64,000 nt of DNA from Variovorax brevis (lineage in GTDB: Bacteria; Pseudomonadota; Gammaproteobacteria; Burkholderiales; Burkholderiaceae_C): the NCBI RefSeq assembly GCF_030317105.1, contig NZ_JASZYG010000004.1, positions 714,701 to 778,700 on the forward strand. Direction: 5' to 3'. Positions 1 to 9,046 of the stretch are shown in pieces. Under the pieces are notes generated by a model. That model saw only the letters and a program-made list of their open reading frames with translations. It ran no database searches and was not told the origin of the DNA. Position 1 is the first letter of the stretch; every line of letters begins with the position of its first letter. The translations under genes and the position numbers were made by a program.

Positions 1-510
1 CCGCGCGAAGGCATTGCGCCGTATGAGGCGCTGTTCCGCGCACCGATGACCTTCGGGCAGTCGGTGCCGATGCTGGTGCTGCCCAAGTCCGACCTGGACA
101 ACCCGCTGGTCGGCGCTTGCGCCGAACTCGCGCAGATGAACGACAAGCTCTCGACCGCCTATCTCGCACGGCTTGAAAAGGACGACGTCGTGATGCGTGT
201 GCGCCAGAAGATCATGGAGTACCTGCCCAACGGCAACTGCACCCGCGACAAGGTGGCCGACGCGCTGGCGATGAGCCCGACGACGCTGCAGTTCAAGCTG
301 TCGGAGCGCAAGACCACCTTCAACGACCTGATGGACGGAACGCGAAAGGAACTCGCGTCCGGCTATGTGCAGCAGTCGTCGTTGTCGATCACCGAGATCA
401 CCTTCCTGCTCGGCTTCAGCGACACGAGCAACTTCACGCGCGCCTTCAAGCGTTGGCGGGGCGTTTCGCCGACGGCATTCCGCGAGGCCGGCAAGCCGGT
501 CGATGCCTGA
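1..510 (+). CDS. AraC-family transcriptional regulator, C-terminal part (5' end outside window)
   Basis: The frame is open from base 1 and ends at TGA 508-510, so the gene starts to the left of the window. The first ~40 residues (around FRAPMTFGQ) resemble the end of the arabinose-binding-like sensor domain of large AraC regulators. Residues ~65-165 form the paired helix-turn-helix: a first helix set around ALAMSPTTLQFKLSE and a second in the typical ITEITFLLGFSDTSNFTRAF segment. It converges on the wax-ester synthase gene with only 9 bases between stop codons, and it probably controls the DUF1302-to-DGAT operon; that target is inferred from position only. The AraC assignment is secure, the effector is unknown. 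Confidence 0.9.
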   Translation, partial: PREGIAPYEALFRAPMTFGQSVPMLVLPKSDLDNPLVGACAELAQMNDKLSTAYLARLEKDDVVMRVRQKIMEYLPNGNCTRDKVADALAMSPTTLQFKLSERKTTFNDLMDGTRKELASGYVQQSSLSITEITFLLGFSDTSNFTRAFKRWRGVSPTAFREAGKPVDA

Positions 511-519
511 GCCCTGGCT

Positions 520-1905
520 TCAGGCCGCGATGGCCTCGGCCGCCGGCAACGAACGCTTGAACTGTCCAAAAGCCTCGCTCGTGTAGCGCGCCAGCTTGTC
601 GATGGCGGGCACGGCTTCGGGCATGGCCAGGAAGCCGAGCTGCATGCGGTCGTCCAGCGACACCGCGGTGACGTTGAGCGACTGGCCCGCGGACACCACC
701 GAGACCGGCAGCACCATGTCGACCTTCGCACCCATGAGATAGCGTTTCCCCGGAAAACCAAAGGGGTTGGAGACCGCCAGGTTGCTGACGGGAAGCCCGG
801 TCTTCAGGCCCGCCCTTTCGACCAGCGCCGGCAGGCCATGCACGAGCGCGGTGTAGAGCATGACAGCCTCGCTACCCGATGTCTCGACAACGCCCTTGAC
901 CGTCGCGGTCTGCGCGCGGACGGCCGCAAGTCGCTCGACCGGACTCAATCCCGGCGCGCCGAGCGGGAAGTGCATCACCGCGATCTGGTTGCCGCCGCTT
1001 GCGGCTGCCAGGGCAACCGGCATGGCCGTCACCAGCGGCCGGGTCGGGCGTCGGCCCTGATCGGCCAGGTAGCGCGCGAGTGCGATGTCGAGGGTCGTGA
1101 GCAGAACGTCGTTGACTGTCGCGCCGTGGGCCTTGCCGAGCGCCTTCATCTCATGGATGGGCAGCGTGGTGAAGGCAAAGGACCGCTTCGGGGAAACACG
1201 ACCGCCCAGTGCGCGTGGCACCCCGGCGTAGGGCAGTGCCAGTCCTTTTGCAGCTTCGACGCCCAGGGTCTTCAGGCTCTGTTGTGCCAGCATGCGGTAC
1301 AGATCCACGGCCGACGTGGCCGTGAGACCCGCCTTGGCGAACAGGCCGATCAACCTGTCGGCGGCGGTCGCTTGCACGGGCTCGGTGGGGGTGCGTTGCG
1401 GAATGGCTTCCCAGATCGCGCGCACGGTGCGTTCGCGGGGCGACACGGACAACCAATTCGAGATGGCCTGCACCAGTCCACGTCCATCGATGATGCCGTG
1501 GTGCACCTTGCAATAGACAGCGACCTTGCCGCCTTCGAGGCCGTCGATGACGTACGTCTCCCAGAGCAGCTTCGACCGGTCGAGGCGGCCTTCATGGAGC
1601 TTGCACACGGTTTCGCACAGGTGCGCAACCGTACCCGGCGCCCCAAGGGTGACGCGGTGGACCTGGGCTGACACGTCGGCATCGTCGTCGAGCTCCAGCG
1701 TCGGCAAGGCGATCGACGTGGTCCGCAGCTTGTAGCTGAACGGCAGGCCCGCAGGCCGCTTGAGCATCGCGGCCATGAGCCGGTCTGCGAAGGTCTTGCG
1801 ACCGCGCGCGGGCGGATCGAGCACGACCAACGGACCGATGTTGAACGGACGCTCGGGCGTCTCGAGCAGGAACATCGCGAGGTCGATGACGGAAAGGGCT
1901 GTCAT
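520..1905 (-). CDS. Wax ester synthase/diacylglycerol acyltransferase (WS/DGAT) family protein
   Basis: A 461-residue protein of normal family length. The acyltransferase motif HHxxxDG is present as HHGIIDG at residues 135-141, and the C-terminal half has the WES/DUF1298 pattern (for example AVSNPFGFPG). Known members join acyl-CoA to long-chain alcohols or diacylglycerol at the inner membrane face. The start ATG at 1905 lies 10 bases after the stop of the RND gene, so it is the last gene of the minus-strand operon. In this setting it may act on a lipid or alcohol moved by the upstream envelope proteins rather than make storage lipid; that is inference. The family call is strong, the substrate is open. 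Confidence 0.88.
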   Translation of the reverse strand: MTALSVIDLAMFLLETPERPFNIGPLVVLDPPARGRKTFADRLMAAMLKRPAGLPFSYKLRTTSIALPTLELDDDADVSAQVHRVTLGAPGTVAHLCETVCKLHEGRLDRSKLLWETYVIDGLEGGKVAVYCKVHHGIIDGRGLVQAISNWLSVSPRERTVRAIWEAIPQRTPTEPVQATAADRLIGLFAKAGLTATSAVDLYRMLAQQSLKTLGVEAAKGLALPYAGVPRALGGRVSPKRSFAFTTLPIHEMKALGKAHGATVNDVLLTTLDIALARYLADQGRRPTRPLVTAMPVALAAASGGNQIAVMHFPLGAPGLSPVERLAAVRAQTATVKGVVETSGSEAVMLYTALVHGLPALVERAGLKTGLPVSNLAVSNPFGFPGKRYLMGAKVDMVLPVSVVSAGQSLNVTAVSLDDRMQLGFLAMPEAVPAIDKLARYTSEAFGQFKRSLPAAEAIAA

Positions 1906-1915
1906 GATTTTTTCT

Positions 1916-4411
1916 TCAGATGGCCGAGCGAACAGCGTGGCCAGTGAGGGTTGGCGCCACGTTCGCCGGTGGCGTGGCCGCAGCGGCCTTGCGGAAGTGG
2001 CGATCGTTCAGCAGGAAGTACGAGAGTGCGGGAATCAGCACCAGAGCGCCGACCATGTTCCACACGAACATGAAGGTCAGCAGGATGCCCATGTCGGCCT
2101 GGAACTTGATGGGTGAGAAGGCCCAGGTGATGACGCCTGCGGCCAGCGTCACGCCGACCAGCGCCACGACGCGGCCGGTGAAGGTCACGGCTTCCGCATA
2201 GGCCTGGCCGAGACTCAGGCCGCGACGTTGTCCTGCCAACTGCACGCTCAGCAGGTACAGCGCATAGTCCACGCCGATGCCTACGCCCAGCGCGATCACC
2301 GGCAGCGTCGCCACCTTCACGCCGATACCCAGCCACACCATCAACGCCTCGCACAAGATGGAGGTGATGACCAGCGGAATGACTGCCACCAGCACCGCCC
2401 GCCACGAGCGGAAGGTGAGGAAGCACAGGGCAATGACTGCCGCGTACACGTAGAACAGCATCGTGCGATTGGCCTCATGCACCACGATGTTGGTCGTGGC
2501 CTCGATGCCTGCCGAGCCAGCGGCCGGCAACACCTGCACCAAGGCGGGATCGGTCGGGTTCGTCTTCACGAAGTCTTCGACCACGTGCAGCACCTTCTGC
2601 AGCGTCTCGGCCTTGTGGTCCGCCAGATAGGCCACCAGCGGCATCACCGAACACTCGACGTTGAACATCTCGGGGTTGTTCACCGTGGCCTGCTGCGCGC
2701 CGTAGTTCAGGATGTCCTGGTTGCGCGAGATGGTCTGCCACTTGGGGTTGCCTTCGAAGGAGCCGGCGGTGATCTGGCGCACGACGTCCGTCAGCGCGAT
2801 GGTGGCGCGCACCTCAGGCAACTGTTGCAGCTCCCAGGCCAGGCGGTCGACGTGTTCCAGCGTGGCGTACTTCAGGCACCCTTCCTTGGGCGTCTTCACG
2901 ATCACAGCGAAGAGGTCGCTGGAGAGCGAATAGTTCTTCGTGATGAAGGCGTTGTCCTGGTTGTAGCGCGAGTCGGCTCGAAGCTCGGGTGCGCCGGGGT
3001 CGAGGTCACCGACTTTCAGCTTCAGGCTCACCGCGTAGCCGCCCACGCCGAGGGCCAGCGAGGCCAGCACGGCGGCGAGCGCCCAGCTGCGCTTCTGCGC
3101 AAAGTTGTCGAGCAACGCCCACGCGCGGGAGCCACGCCCGGCCGCCTGCTCTTGTTCGACCAGGAGGCTGCGCTCGGCCGCAGCCTTGCTCACGCCCACA
3201 TGGGACAGCAGCACCGGCAGCAGCAGCAAGTTCGTGAAGATCAGCACGGCCACGCCGATGCTGGCCGTGAGCGCCAGTTCTCGGATCACAGGGATGGGGA
3301 TCAGCATCAGCACGCCGAAGCCCATCGCGTCAGCGAGCAATGCGGTGACGCCCGCGAGGAACAGGCGCCGGAAGGTGTAGCGCGCAGCCACCAGCCGATG
3401 CGTGCCGCGGCCGATGTCCTGCATGATGCCGTTCATCTTCTGCGCGCCGTGGCTCACGCCGATGGCGAACACCAGGAAGGGTACGAGCATCGAATATGGA
3501 TCGAGCTCCAGACCGACGAGTTGAACCAACCCCACCTGCCACACCACCGCGACCAGCGAGCACGCCAGCACCATGGCGGTGCTGCGCACGCAGCGCGTGT
3601 AGCCGTACAGCAGCAGCCCGGCAATGACCGTGGCGATGCCGAAATACATCATCACCTGCACCAGGCCGTCGAGCAGGTCGCCGATGATCTTCGCGAAGCC
3701 GATGACGTGAACCTTCACGCCCCAGGGCTTGCCGTCGGCTGCGACGCCATGCTCGTACTTGTCGCGGATCTTCGATTCGATCTCGCGCGACAGTTTCCAG
3801 TAGTCGAGCCGGCCGTCCTTGCTGCCGTCCAGCAGCGGCGCGACGATGGCGCTCGACTTGAAGTCGTTGGCGACCAGGCTGCCGACGAGGCCGGCACGCG
3901 CCACGTTCTGGCGCAGCTTGCCGACGCTGTCAGCGCGGCCGTCGAAGTTGTCGGGCATCACCGGGCCGCCCTGGAAGCCTTCCTCGGTGACTTCGGTCCA
4001 GCGCGTGGCCGGCGTCCACAAGGACTTCAACCATGCACGGTCGACGCCCTTCATCAGGAAGAGGTCGTCGTTGATGTGCTTGAGCGTGTCGATGTAGCGG
4101 GCGTCGAAGATGTCGCCCTTTTCGTTCTCCACAACGACACGCAGCGTGTTGCCCATGCCGCGCAGTTCGCTGCGGTTTTGCAAGTAGTTCTGGATGTAGG
4201 GATGACCCACGGGGATCATCTTTTCAAAGCTCGCGTTCAGCGACACGCGTGTCGCGAAGAAGCCGAGCATCAGCGTCGCGACCACGCACAGCAGCGTGAC
4301 GAGCATGCGGTGGTTGAACACGGCGCGTTCGAGCCAGTTGCCCGAATTGCGCGGGAAATCGGCGAGTTCGCGCACGACCGGCATGCGGTCGAGTCCGGAA
4401 GAGATAGCCAT
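1916..4411 (-). CDS. MMPL/RND-superfamily transporter (HAE3-like)
   Basis: An 831-residue membrane protein. I place the start at the ATG 4411-4409 (MAISSGLDRM), which overlaps the TAA of the preceding gene in a TAATG arrangement, so translation is probably coupled. A longer in-frame extension to 4912 is only the antisense-like overlap with the YCF48 gene. The layout is one N-terminal transmembrane helix (~residues 40-60), a large periplasmic domain, a bundle of five or six helices (~230-410), a second periplasmic domain and a second bundle near the C-terminus: the internal duplication of RND permeases. No membrane-fusion or TolC-type partner is present in the window, which fits HAE3/MMPL lipid- or hopanoid-type transporters rather than a drug-efflux trio. 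The cargo is unknown. Confidence 0.88.
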   Translation of the reverse strand: MAISSGLDRMPVVRELADFPRNSGNWLERAVFNHRMLVTLLCVVATLMLGFFATRVSLNASFEKMIPVGHPYIQNYLQNRSELRGMGNTLRVVVENEKGDIFDARYIDTLKHINDDLFLMKGVDRAWLKSLWTPATRWTEVTEEGFQGGPVMPDNFDGRADSVGKLRQNVARAGLVGSLVANDFKSSAIVAPLLDGSKDGRLDYWKLSREIESKIRDKYEHGVAADGKPWGVKVHVIGFAKIIGDLLDGLVQVMMYFGIATVIAGLLLYGYTRCVRSTAMVLACSLVAVVWQVGLVQLVGLELDPYSMLVPFLVFAIGVSHGAQKMNGIMQDIGRGTHRLVAARYTFRRLFLAGVTALLADAMGFGVLMLIPIPVIRELALTASIGVAVLIFTNLLLLPVLLSHVGVSKAAAERSLLVEQEQAAGRGSRAWALLDNFAQKRSWALAAVLASLALGVGGYAVSLKLKVGDLDPGAPELRADSRYNQDNAFITKNYSLSSDLFAVIVKTPKEGCLKYATLEHVDRLAWELQQLPEVRATIALTDVVRQITAGSFEGNPKWQTISRNQDILNYGAQQATVNNPEMFNVECSVMPLVAYLADHKAETLQKVLHVVEDFVKTNPTDPALVQVLPAAGSAGIEATTNIVVHEANRTMLFYVYAAVIALCFLTFRSWRAVLVAVIPLVITSILCEALMVWLGIGVKVATLPVIALGVGIGVDYALYLLSVQLAGQRRGLSLGQAYAEAVTFTGRVVALVGVTLAAGVITWAFSPIKFQADMGILLTFMFVWNMVGALVLIPALSYFLLNDRHFRKAAAATPPANVAPTLTGHAVRSAI

Positions 4412-5484
4412 TACTTGTCCTTGGAGATCAGCTCGAGCGTGCGCAGGCCGCGCGGGCCGCCCACCACGAGTTCGGCCTTGCCGCTGAAGGCGACTGCTGC
4501 CAATGGCACTTGCGAGCGCACCGGCGATGCCGCGAAACTGCGGCCGCCATCGCCGCTGACGGCGATGCCGCCGCCCTGGTCGACAAGCACGAGCGTGCCG
4601 TCTGCGCCGAGCGCACTGCCGACGATGCTGGCGCCCAGGCCGGTCTTCACCGGCTCCCAGGCTGCGCCTTCGTCGGTGCTCAGGAAGGCATTGCCGCGCA
4701 TGCCGTAGGCCAGCACGCCGGCTTGGGTCGCCTGCAGCCCGAACAGGCTGCCCTTGTAGGGCGAGGTCAGCGCAACGAAGCGCTTGGCCCCGCGATCCAG
4801 TTTGAGCATCAGGCCACCTTCGCCGGCGACATGGAGCGCATCGCGAGAGGCGCAGATCGCGTAGAGGTTCAGAAGGCCCGGGTTGTCGATGCGGTCGAAC
4901 CACGGTTCCCACTGCTTGCCGCCGTCAGCGGTGTGCATGACGAGGCCATAGGCGCCGACCACGAAGCCTTCGTTGGCGTTGGCAAAGTGCAAGTCGAGAA
5001 AGGGCTTGTCCGGGCCGGCTTCGTCGTTGCGTTGTGCTTCAGCCAGCAGCTTTTTGTCCTGCTCGCTCGCGTCGGGTGCAGCGGCACGCCGCTGCATGTG
5101 TTCAAGCACCAGCTTGTTGGCCTGTCGTCCGTCGAGCAGGCGCGTCCAGCGCAGGCCGCCGTCGCGCGTGCCGAGCACGATGCCGTCGTGTCCGGTGGCG
5201 TAGCCCACCTTGTCATCGACAAAGCTCACCGCGGTGAGGTCCGAGCTGACCGGCACGGGCGACTGGGTCCATGTTTGTCCGCCGTCCGCAGAGCACACGA
5301 TGTGACCGCGTTGCCCCACGGCCACGAGCCGGTCGCCAGCCCGCGCGATGGCGGTGATCAGGCGCTGGGCGGCCAGTGCGCTCGTGCGCGCCGGCCGGTC
5401 CATCACCTCGCTGGCCCACGCGCCCGTGGCACCCAAGGGAGCCACTGAGGCGAGCGCGGCCAGCAGCATGCTTCTGCGTTGCAC
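4411..5484 (-). CDS. YCF48-related beta-propeller protein (exported)
   Basis: A 357-residue protein with repeated DGGxxW-type BNR/sialidase-like blades (CSADGGQTWTQ, GTRDGGLRWTR, HTADGGKQWEP, STDEGAAWEP, SGDGGRSF), typical of YCF48/HCF136 propellers. The first codon is GTG at 5484, preceded by GGAG at a spacing of 6; it opens a signal peptide (basic start, hydrophobic LLAALASVAPLGATG, cleavage near AWA). An ATG five codons later is the alternative. Its stop overlaps the RND start by one base, and it starts 13 bases after the DUF1329 gene. Photosynthesis is not implied: in heterotrophs this family accompanies DUF1302/DUF1329/RND genes and is thought to act in envelope assembly or trafficking. 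Confidence 0.85.
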   Translation of the reverse strand: MQRRSMLLAALASVAPLGATGAWASEVMDRPARTSALAAQRLITAIARAGDRLVAVGQRGHIVCSADGGQTWTQSPVPVSSDLTAVSFVDDKVGYATGHDGIVLGTRDGGLRWTRLLDGRQANKLVLEHMQRRAAAPDASEQDKKLLAEAQRNDEAGPDKPFLDLHFANANEGFVVGAYGLVMHTADGGKQWEPWFDRIDNPGLLNLYAICASRDALHVAGEGGLMLKLDRGAKRFVALTSPYKGSLFGLQATQAGVLAYGMRGNAFLSTDEGAAWEPVKTGLGASIVGSALGADGTLVLVDQGGGIAVSGDGGRSFAASPVRSQVPLAAVAFSGKAELVVGGPRGLRTLELISKDK

Positions 5485-5497
5485 AGTCGGCTCCGCT

Positions 5498-6877
5498 TCA
5501 GCGCACGCCGGCGCCGGCCAGGGCGTCGGGCGACCAGGCGTTGGCCGATTGCGGTTCGGTGTACTTCAGGCCCACGTTGTAGGCACCCATCAGCCCGGTG
5601 ACGTTGTAGCCGCCCGTGGTGAAGTCGAACACGCCCTGTCCCATGCTGGCTGGCGCCGGCACTTCGTACGACGGGTTGGTGTAGACAAAGCCGGCACGGT
5701 AGAGCTGGCCACGCGCGTCGTACTGATCCGAAGCCACCGCGATCCAGCTGTCTTCGTCGACGTAGAAGGTGCGCTTGGCGTAGATGTGGCGCTTGTCGGC
5801 CTTGAGCGTGGCTTCCACCACCCACACGCGGTGTGCTTCCCAGCGCACGAAGTCCGGGTTCAGGTGGTTGGGCGTCGTCACCGCGTACGGGTCCTTCGCG
5901 TACACCAGCTTGAAGGTGTTGTAGGGAATCAGCATTTCCTGCTTGCCCACCAGCTTGAAGTCGTAGCGGTCCATCGCGCCGTTGAACACCCATGCGTCGT
6001 CGTAGGTCGATGCGCCCGCGGCGCCGGGGTTGGGCGTGTCGTAGGCAATATCCGGTGCGAGCTTCACACGGCGCTGACCGGGCAAATATTGCCAGGCACG
6101 GCGACTGTTCTTGGCGGGGTTGATGTAGTCCTGCGCCAGGAGCGCTTCACCGGCGCGGCGGGCGGGCGCGGTGTAGGCGATCCTGGTGCGGAAGTAGATG
6201 TCGCTTTCCGCCGAGGCGCCGCTGCGCTTGGGGTCGTAGTACGGGTAGTCCATGGAGATCTGGCCCGTGGTGGCCAGCACAGCCTTGCCCGAGGAATCCA
6301 CGTTGATCGAGTCGTACTGCGTGAAGTAGCTCTGGCCCGTGTAGCGCAGCAGGTGGTTCCACATCACCTCGTTGCCGGTCTTGGGGATGGGGAACGGGAT
6401 GCCCGCGAAGGTGCCTTCGACGCCGACGCCATCGTCGGTCGTCTTCACGACGGTGGCGTTCTTGACCGTGTTCTCCAGCACGTACTTGGGGAAGGCCATC
6501 GAGCGGTGCGAGGGGTACACGTCCACGCGCATCGTCGGGTACTTCTTGAGCAGTTCCTTCGTGCCGGCGGTCAGCTTGCCTTCGTACTGCGCCATGTTCT
6601 GGGCGGTGATGGCGAACAGCGGCTTCTCGCTGGCGTACGGGTCGGGACGGATGCCCGAGCCCTTTTCGTAGCCTGTCGGCGGGGTGGTCAGGCCGCCGGT
6701 GTACTCGGGAATGCTCTTGTCGGCGTTGCCCGCGCGCTCTGCGCCGGTTTGCGTGAGCGTGGTGCCGAGCTTCTTGGCTTCTTCGGCCGTGACGGCCGCC
6801 AGGGCGGATTGGGCGGCGAGCGCGATCAGCGCGCCGGCCAGGACGGTGCGCACGGGGCGCAGGGTGCGTGTGTTCAT
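5498..6877 (-). CDS. DUF1329 domain-containing exported protein
   Basis: A 459-residue protein with a clean Sec signal peptide (TVLAGALIALAAQSALA, cleavage near residue 28) and the DUF1329 pattern over the whole mature part: a conserved N-terminal TAEEAKKLG segment, the PYASEKPLF region, and the C-terminal propeller or LolA-like strands. The family is periplasmic or outer-membrane associated and related in fold to lipoprotein carriers, but its biochemistry is not settled. It lies 35 bases downstream of the DUF1302 gene and 13 bases upstream of the YCF48 gene, and it belongs with both as a co-conserved pair. Confidence 0.87.
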   Translation of the reverse strand: MNTRTLRPVRTVLAGALIALAAQSALAAVTAEEAKKLGTTLTQTGAERAGNADKSIPEYTGGLTTPPTGYEKGSGIRPDPYASEKPLFAITAQNMAQYEGKLTAGTKELLKKYPTMRVDVYPSHRSMAFPKYVLENTVKNATVVKTTDDGVGVEGTFAGIPFPIPKTGNEVMWNHLLRYTGQSYFTQYDSINVDSSGKAVLATTGQISMDYPYYDPKRSGASAESDIYFRTRIAYTAPARRAGEALLAQDYINPAKNSRRAWQYLPGQRRVKLAPDIAYDTPNPGAAGASTYDDAWVFNGAMDRYDFKLVGKQEMLIPYNTFKLVYAKDPYAVTTPNHLNPDFVRWEAHRVWVVEATLKADKRHIYAKRTFYVDEDSWIAVASDQYDARGQLYRAGFVYTNPSYEVPAPASMGQGVFDFTTGGYNVTGLMGAYNVGLKYTEPQSANAWSPDALAGAGVR

Positions 6878-6912
6878 GTGATTGTCTCCGTTGAAGTTGT
6901 GGTGGTGACGAC

Positions 6913-8739
6913 TCAGAAGGTCGTCTTGAAAGTGAGCAGCACGTGGCCGCGGTCCGACAGCACGGCGTTGGTGCTTTGCGCGACGTTCATCGCGCCTGCC
7001 GGGGTGGTGCTGTAGTCGCCATAGAAGCCGACATAGCGCAGCGAGATGCTGTATTGCGATCGCACGTCAGCGGCGACGCCGAAGGAGTACGAGCCGTTGT
7101 TCTTGTTGCCGCCGGTGAGGACGGCGGAGTTGCCCGCCAGGCCGCCCGACCAGCTCAGCGGCAGCGAAAGATCCACGCTCGGGAACACCTGGAACCAGGT
7201 GGGCGTGAAGTTCAGGCCGATGCCCACGTAGTCCTTGCTGACCGCATCGATGTTGGCGGGGTTGGCGCGGTAAGCGTCGCTGCCCTTGAAGGCACCGGGG
7301 TTCTGCGAGACGCTCAGCCAGCGGTTCCACACCAGTTCGGCATTCCATGTCGCGCTATCGAACAGGGGCGTCTTGGCCACGGTGCCGAGGACGTTGAAGA
7401 CACCATGCGCGGTGTTGCCGCGTGCGCCCGGCGCGTCGTTTCCGAGCGCGCCGATCGCGATCTGGCCTGCAGCAGGGTTAACCAGCGCGGCCGGCAGCAC
7501 CTGCACCGGCACGCTTTGCAGCGGCATGTTGTGGCGGTAGCTCAGTTCCGCACCGACGCTCAGGCCGGCGATGTTCTTCGACAGGCTCAGGCCGTAGATG
7601 TCGATGTCGCGGCCGTAGAACGCCTGGTACTGGCCCACCTGACCGGCCTGCACCTGTGGCACCGTCGCGGCGGCGGGGTTGATGTAGCAGGTGGTCGGCC
7701 CGACGGGGCGCAATCCTGCACGCGTGCACGCTGCGGCAGGCACGCCTGCTGCGACGGCCGGCAGCAGTGCCAGTTGCGGCTGGATGTCCGCCGTGCGGCG
7801 TCCGTACAGGCCGGCCGTGCCATCGAGCCAGTCCGGGCTCCAGCGCGCCGACAGGCCGAAGTCGCCCGTCTTGTTCGGCTCGCCCGACTGCGCTTGCAGC
7901 AGGCGCTGGTTCGGCCCTGCAATGAGCGAATCACCGCCGTGCAGCAGCGCATCGTTCACCGTGAGGTAGCTGCCCGATTCCGGATAGCGCGCGCTCTCCC
8001 AGTCAAAGAAGGTCTGGGCAGACACCGACAGCTCGGGCGAGGGCTGCACCTGCAGCGTCATCGAGTTGCGTGGGCGATAGAGTTCCTTCGCTTCGATGCC
8101 AGGCGTGGCCAATGCCTTCCACAGGTCGAGCGAATACTGGCCGTAGGAAATGCCATGCACGGCGCCACCGGCCAGCAGGCTCTCGCCCCAATACACCGTG
8201 TGCTTGCCGGCGCGCAGGCTGACGCTGGTGCCGCCGATGTCGGTGCTGCCGAAGAGAAAGGCGTCCAGCAGTTCGCCGGACGGGCCCTTGGCATAGCGCT
8301 CGGTGTAGTTCGAGAGCGCACCCGCCGTCGGCACGCCATTGACCAGCGTGTTGGCCGTCGCGTTGTTGCGGTTGTCGAGGTGCCGATAGGCCGCGTCGCC
8401 CCAGGCCGCACCGCTCACCCGGAAGCCGTACTTCTTGTCGACCACGAGGTCGAATTCGCTCAGCAGATCGAGGCGGTTGGCGACGAGCGAGTTCTTGTTG
8501 AAGTTGCGGTCGCCGTCGTCGAAGTTCGGGTTGGCAAGGATGGCCGCGTCCTGCCCCTGCACGCGCTGGCCGATGTTGTAGCGCAGGGTGTTGTCCCAGC
8601 GGATGACGACGTCGGGGTTGCCGGTGTCGATCTCCATCGAGTGGGCGGGCGCTGCCATGGCAAGCAGGACAAGGGCCGCGCTGGAAACCGCGGTGCGGCG
8701 ATGGAAGGCGACGTTGCGAAGCGATGCGGGAGTGAACAC
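6913..8739 (-). CDS. DUF1302 family outer-membrane protein
   Basis: About 608 residues. The start is a choice: I prefer GTG at 8739, with AAGAG nine bases upstream and a following basic plus hydrophobic signal peptide (HRRTAVSSAALVLLAMAAPAHS). An ATG at 8790 is in frame but has no clear ribosome site. The mature protein begins MEIDTGNPDVVIRWDNTLRYN, shows alternating strand patterns throughout, and ends in LLTFKTTF, an aromatic-terminated last strand as in outer-membrane barrels. DUF1302 proteins are proposed outer-membrane channels for hydrophobic compounds. It is the first gene of the operon with DUF1329, YCF48, RND and WS/DGAT. The family call is strong, the transported compound is unknown. 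Confidence 0.85.
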   Translation of the reverse strand: MFTPASLRNVAFHRRTAVSSAALVLLAMAAPAHSMEIDTGNPDVVIRWDNTLRYNIGQRVQGQDAAILANPNFDDGDRNFNKNSLVANRLDLLSEFDLVVDKKYGFRVSGAAWGDAAYRHLDNRNNATANTLVNGVPTAGALSNYTERYAKGPSGELLDAFLFGSTDIGGTSVSLRAGKHTVYWGESLLAGGAVHGISYGQYSLDLWKALATPGIEAKELYRPRNSMTLQVQPSPELSVSAQTFFDWESARYPESGSYLTVNDALLHGGDSLIAGPNQRLLQAQSGEPNKTGDFGLSARWSPDWLDGTAGLYGRRTADIQPQLALLPAVAAGVPAAACTRAGLRPVGPTTCYINPAAATVPQVQAGQVGQYQAFYGRDIDIYGLSLSKNIAGLSVGAELSYRHNMPLQSVPVQVLPAALVNPAAGQIAIGALGNDAPGARGNTAHGVFNVLGTVAKTPLFDSATWNAELVWNRWLSVSQNPGAFKGSDAYRANPANIDAVSKDYVGIGLNFTPTWFQVFPSVDLSLPLSWSGGLAGNSAVLTGGNKNNGSYSFGVAADVRSQYSISLRYVGFYGDYSTTPAGAMNVAQSTNAVLSDRGHVLLTFKTTF

Positions 8740-9046
8740 AGGGATGTCTCTTGAAAGGTTCTTGTTGACGCTGGAATCAGTGCCGCGCATGCGATGGGCA
8801 GGCAGAAATCTGATGAGGTCATTGTGTTGAGGGCCTCCCGCCTCCACCGGTCTTTGAAGTCAATTCGCTGGTCTCGCCGGTGCGAGGGAATAGGCCAAAT
8901 TAGTCGCCTCAAACGAAGCAAAATTGGTTACTGTCGGCGTCTTCGAGAAAAACATCCCGCGTCGATGGCATCCGCCCATCGAACGGACAAGCCGCATAGG
9001 GTTTCGCAATGTCGAAGCGTCTCCGCCCGAGGGCACGATCCATCGA
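8740..9046. promoter_or_regulatory. Divergent intergenic region between DUF1302 operon and sensor kinase
   Basis: About 307 bases with no convincing gene. It must hold the promoter of the minus-strand DUF1302 operon and that of the plus-strand kinase operon. The stretch 8895-8935 is clearly more AT-rich than its surroundings and is the likeliest promoter core. I did not find the GGGCAA-N5-TTGCCC operator that occurs downstream. Part of this region (8740-8790) would be coding if the upstream ATG of the DUF1302 gene were used. Confidence 0.5.

Noticed and set aside
2228..4708. Long open frame on the plus strand (826 codons) opposite the RND gene
   Set aside because: Antisense shadow caused by high GC: rich in His/Arg/Gln, no family pattern, no ribosome site, and the opposite strand carries a clear transporter.
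4411..5484. Photosystem II assembly factor
   Set aside because: The YCF48 fold is present, but no photosynthesis gene exists here and the operon is the heterotroph DUF1302/DUF1329/RND module.
5348..8754. Long plus-strand frames opposite the YCF48, DUF1329 and DUF1302 genes
   Set aside because: Composition (Arg/His/Val-rich, no hydrophobic pattern) and exact mirroring of recognised genes mark them as shadows.
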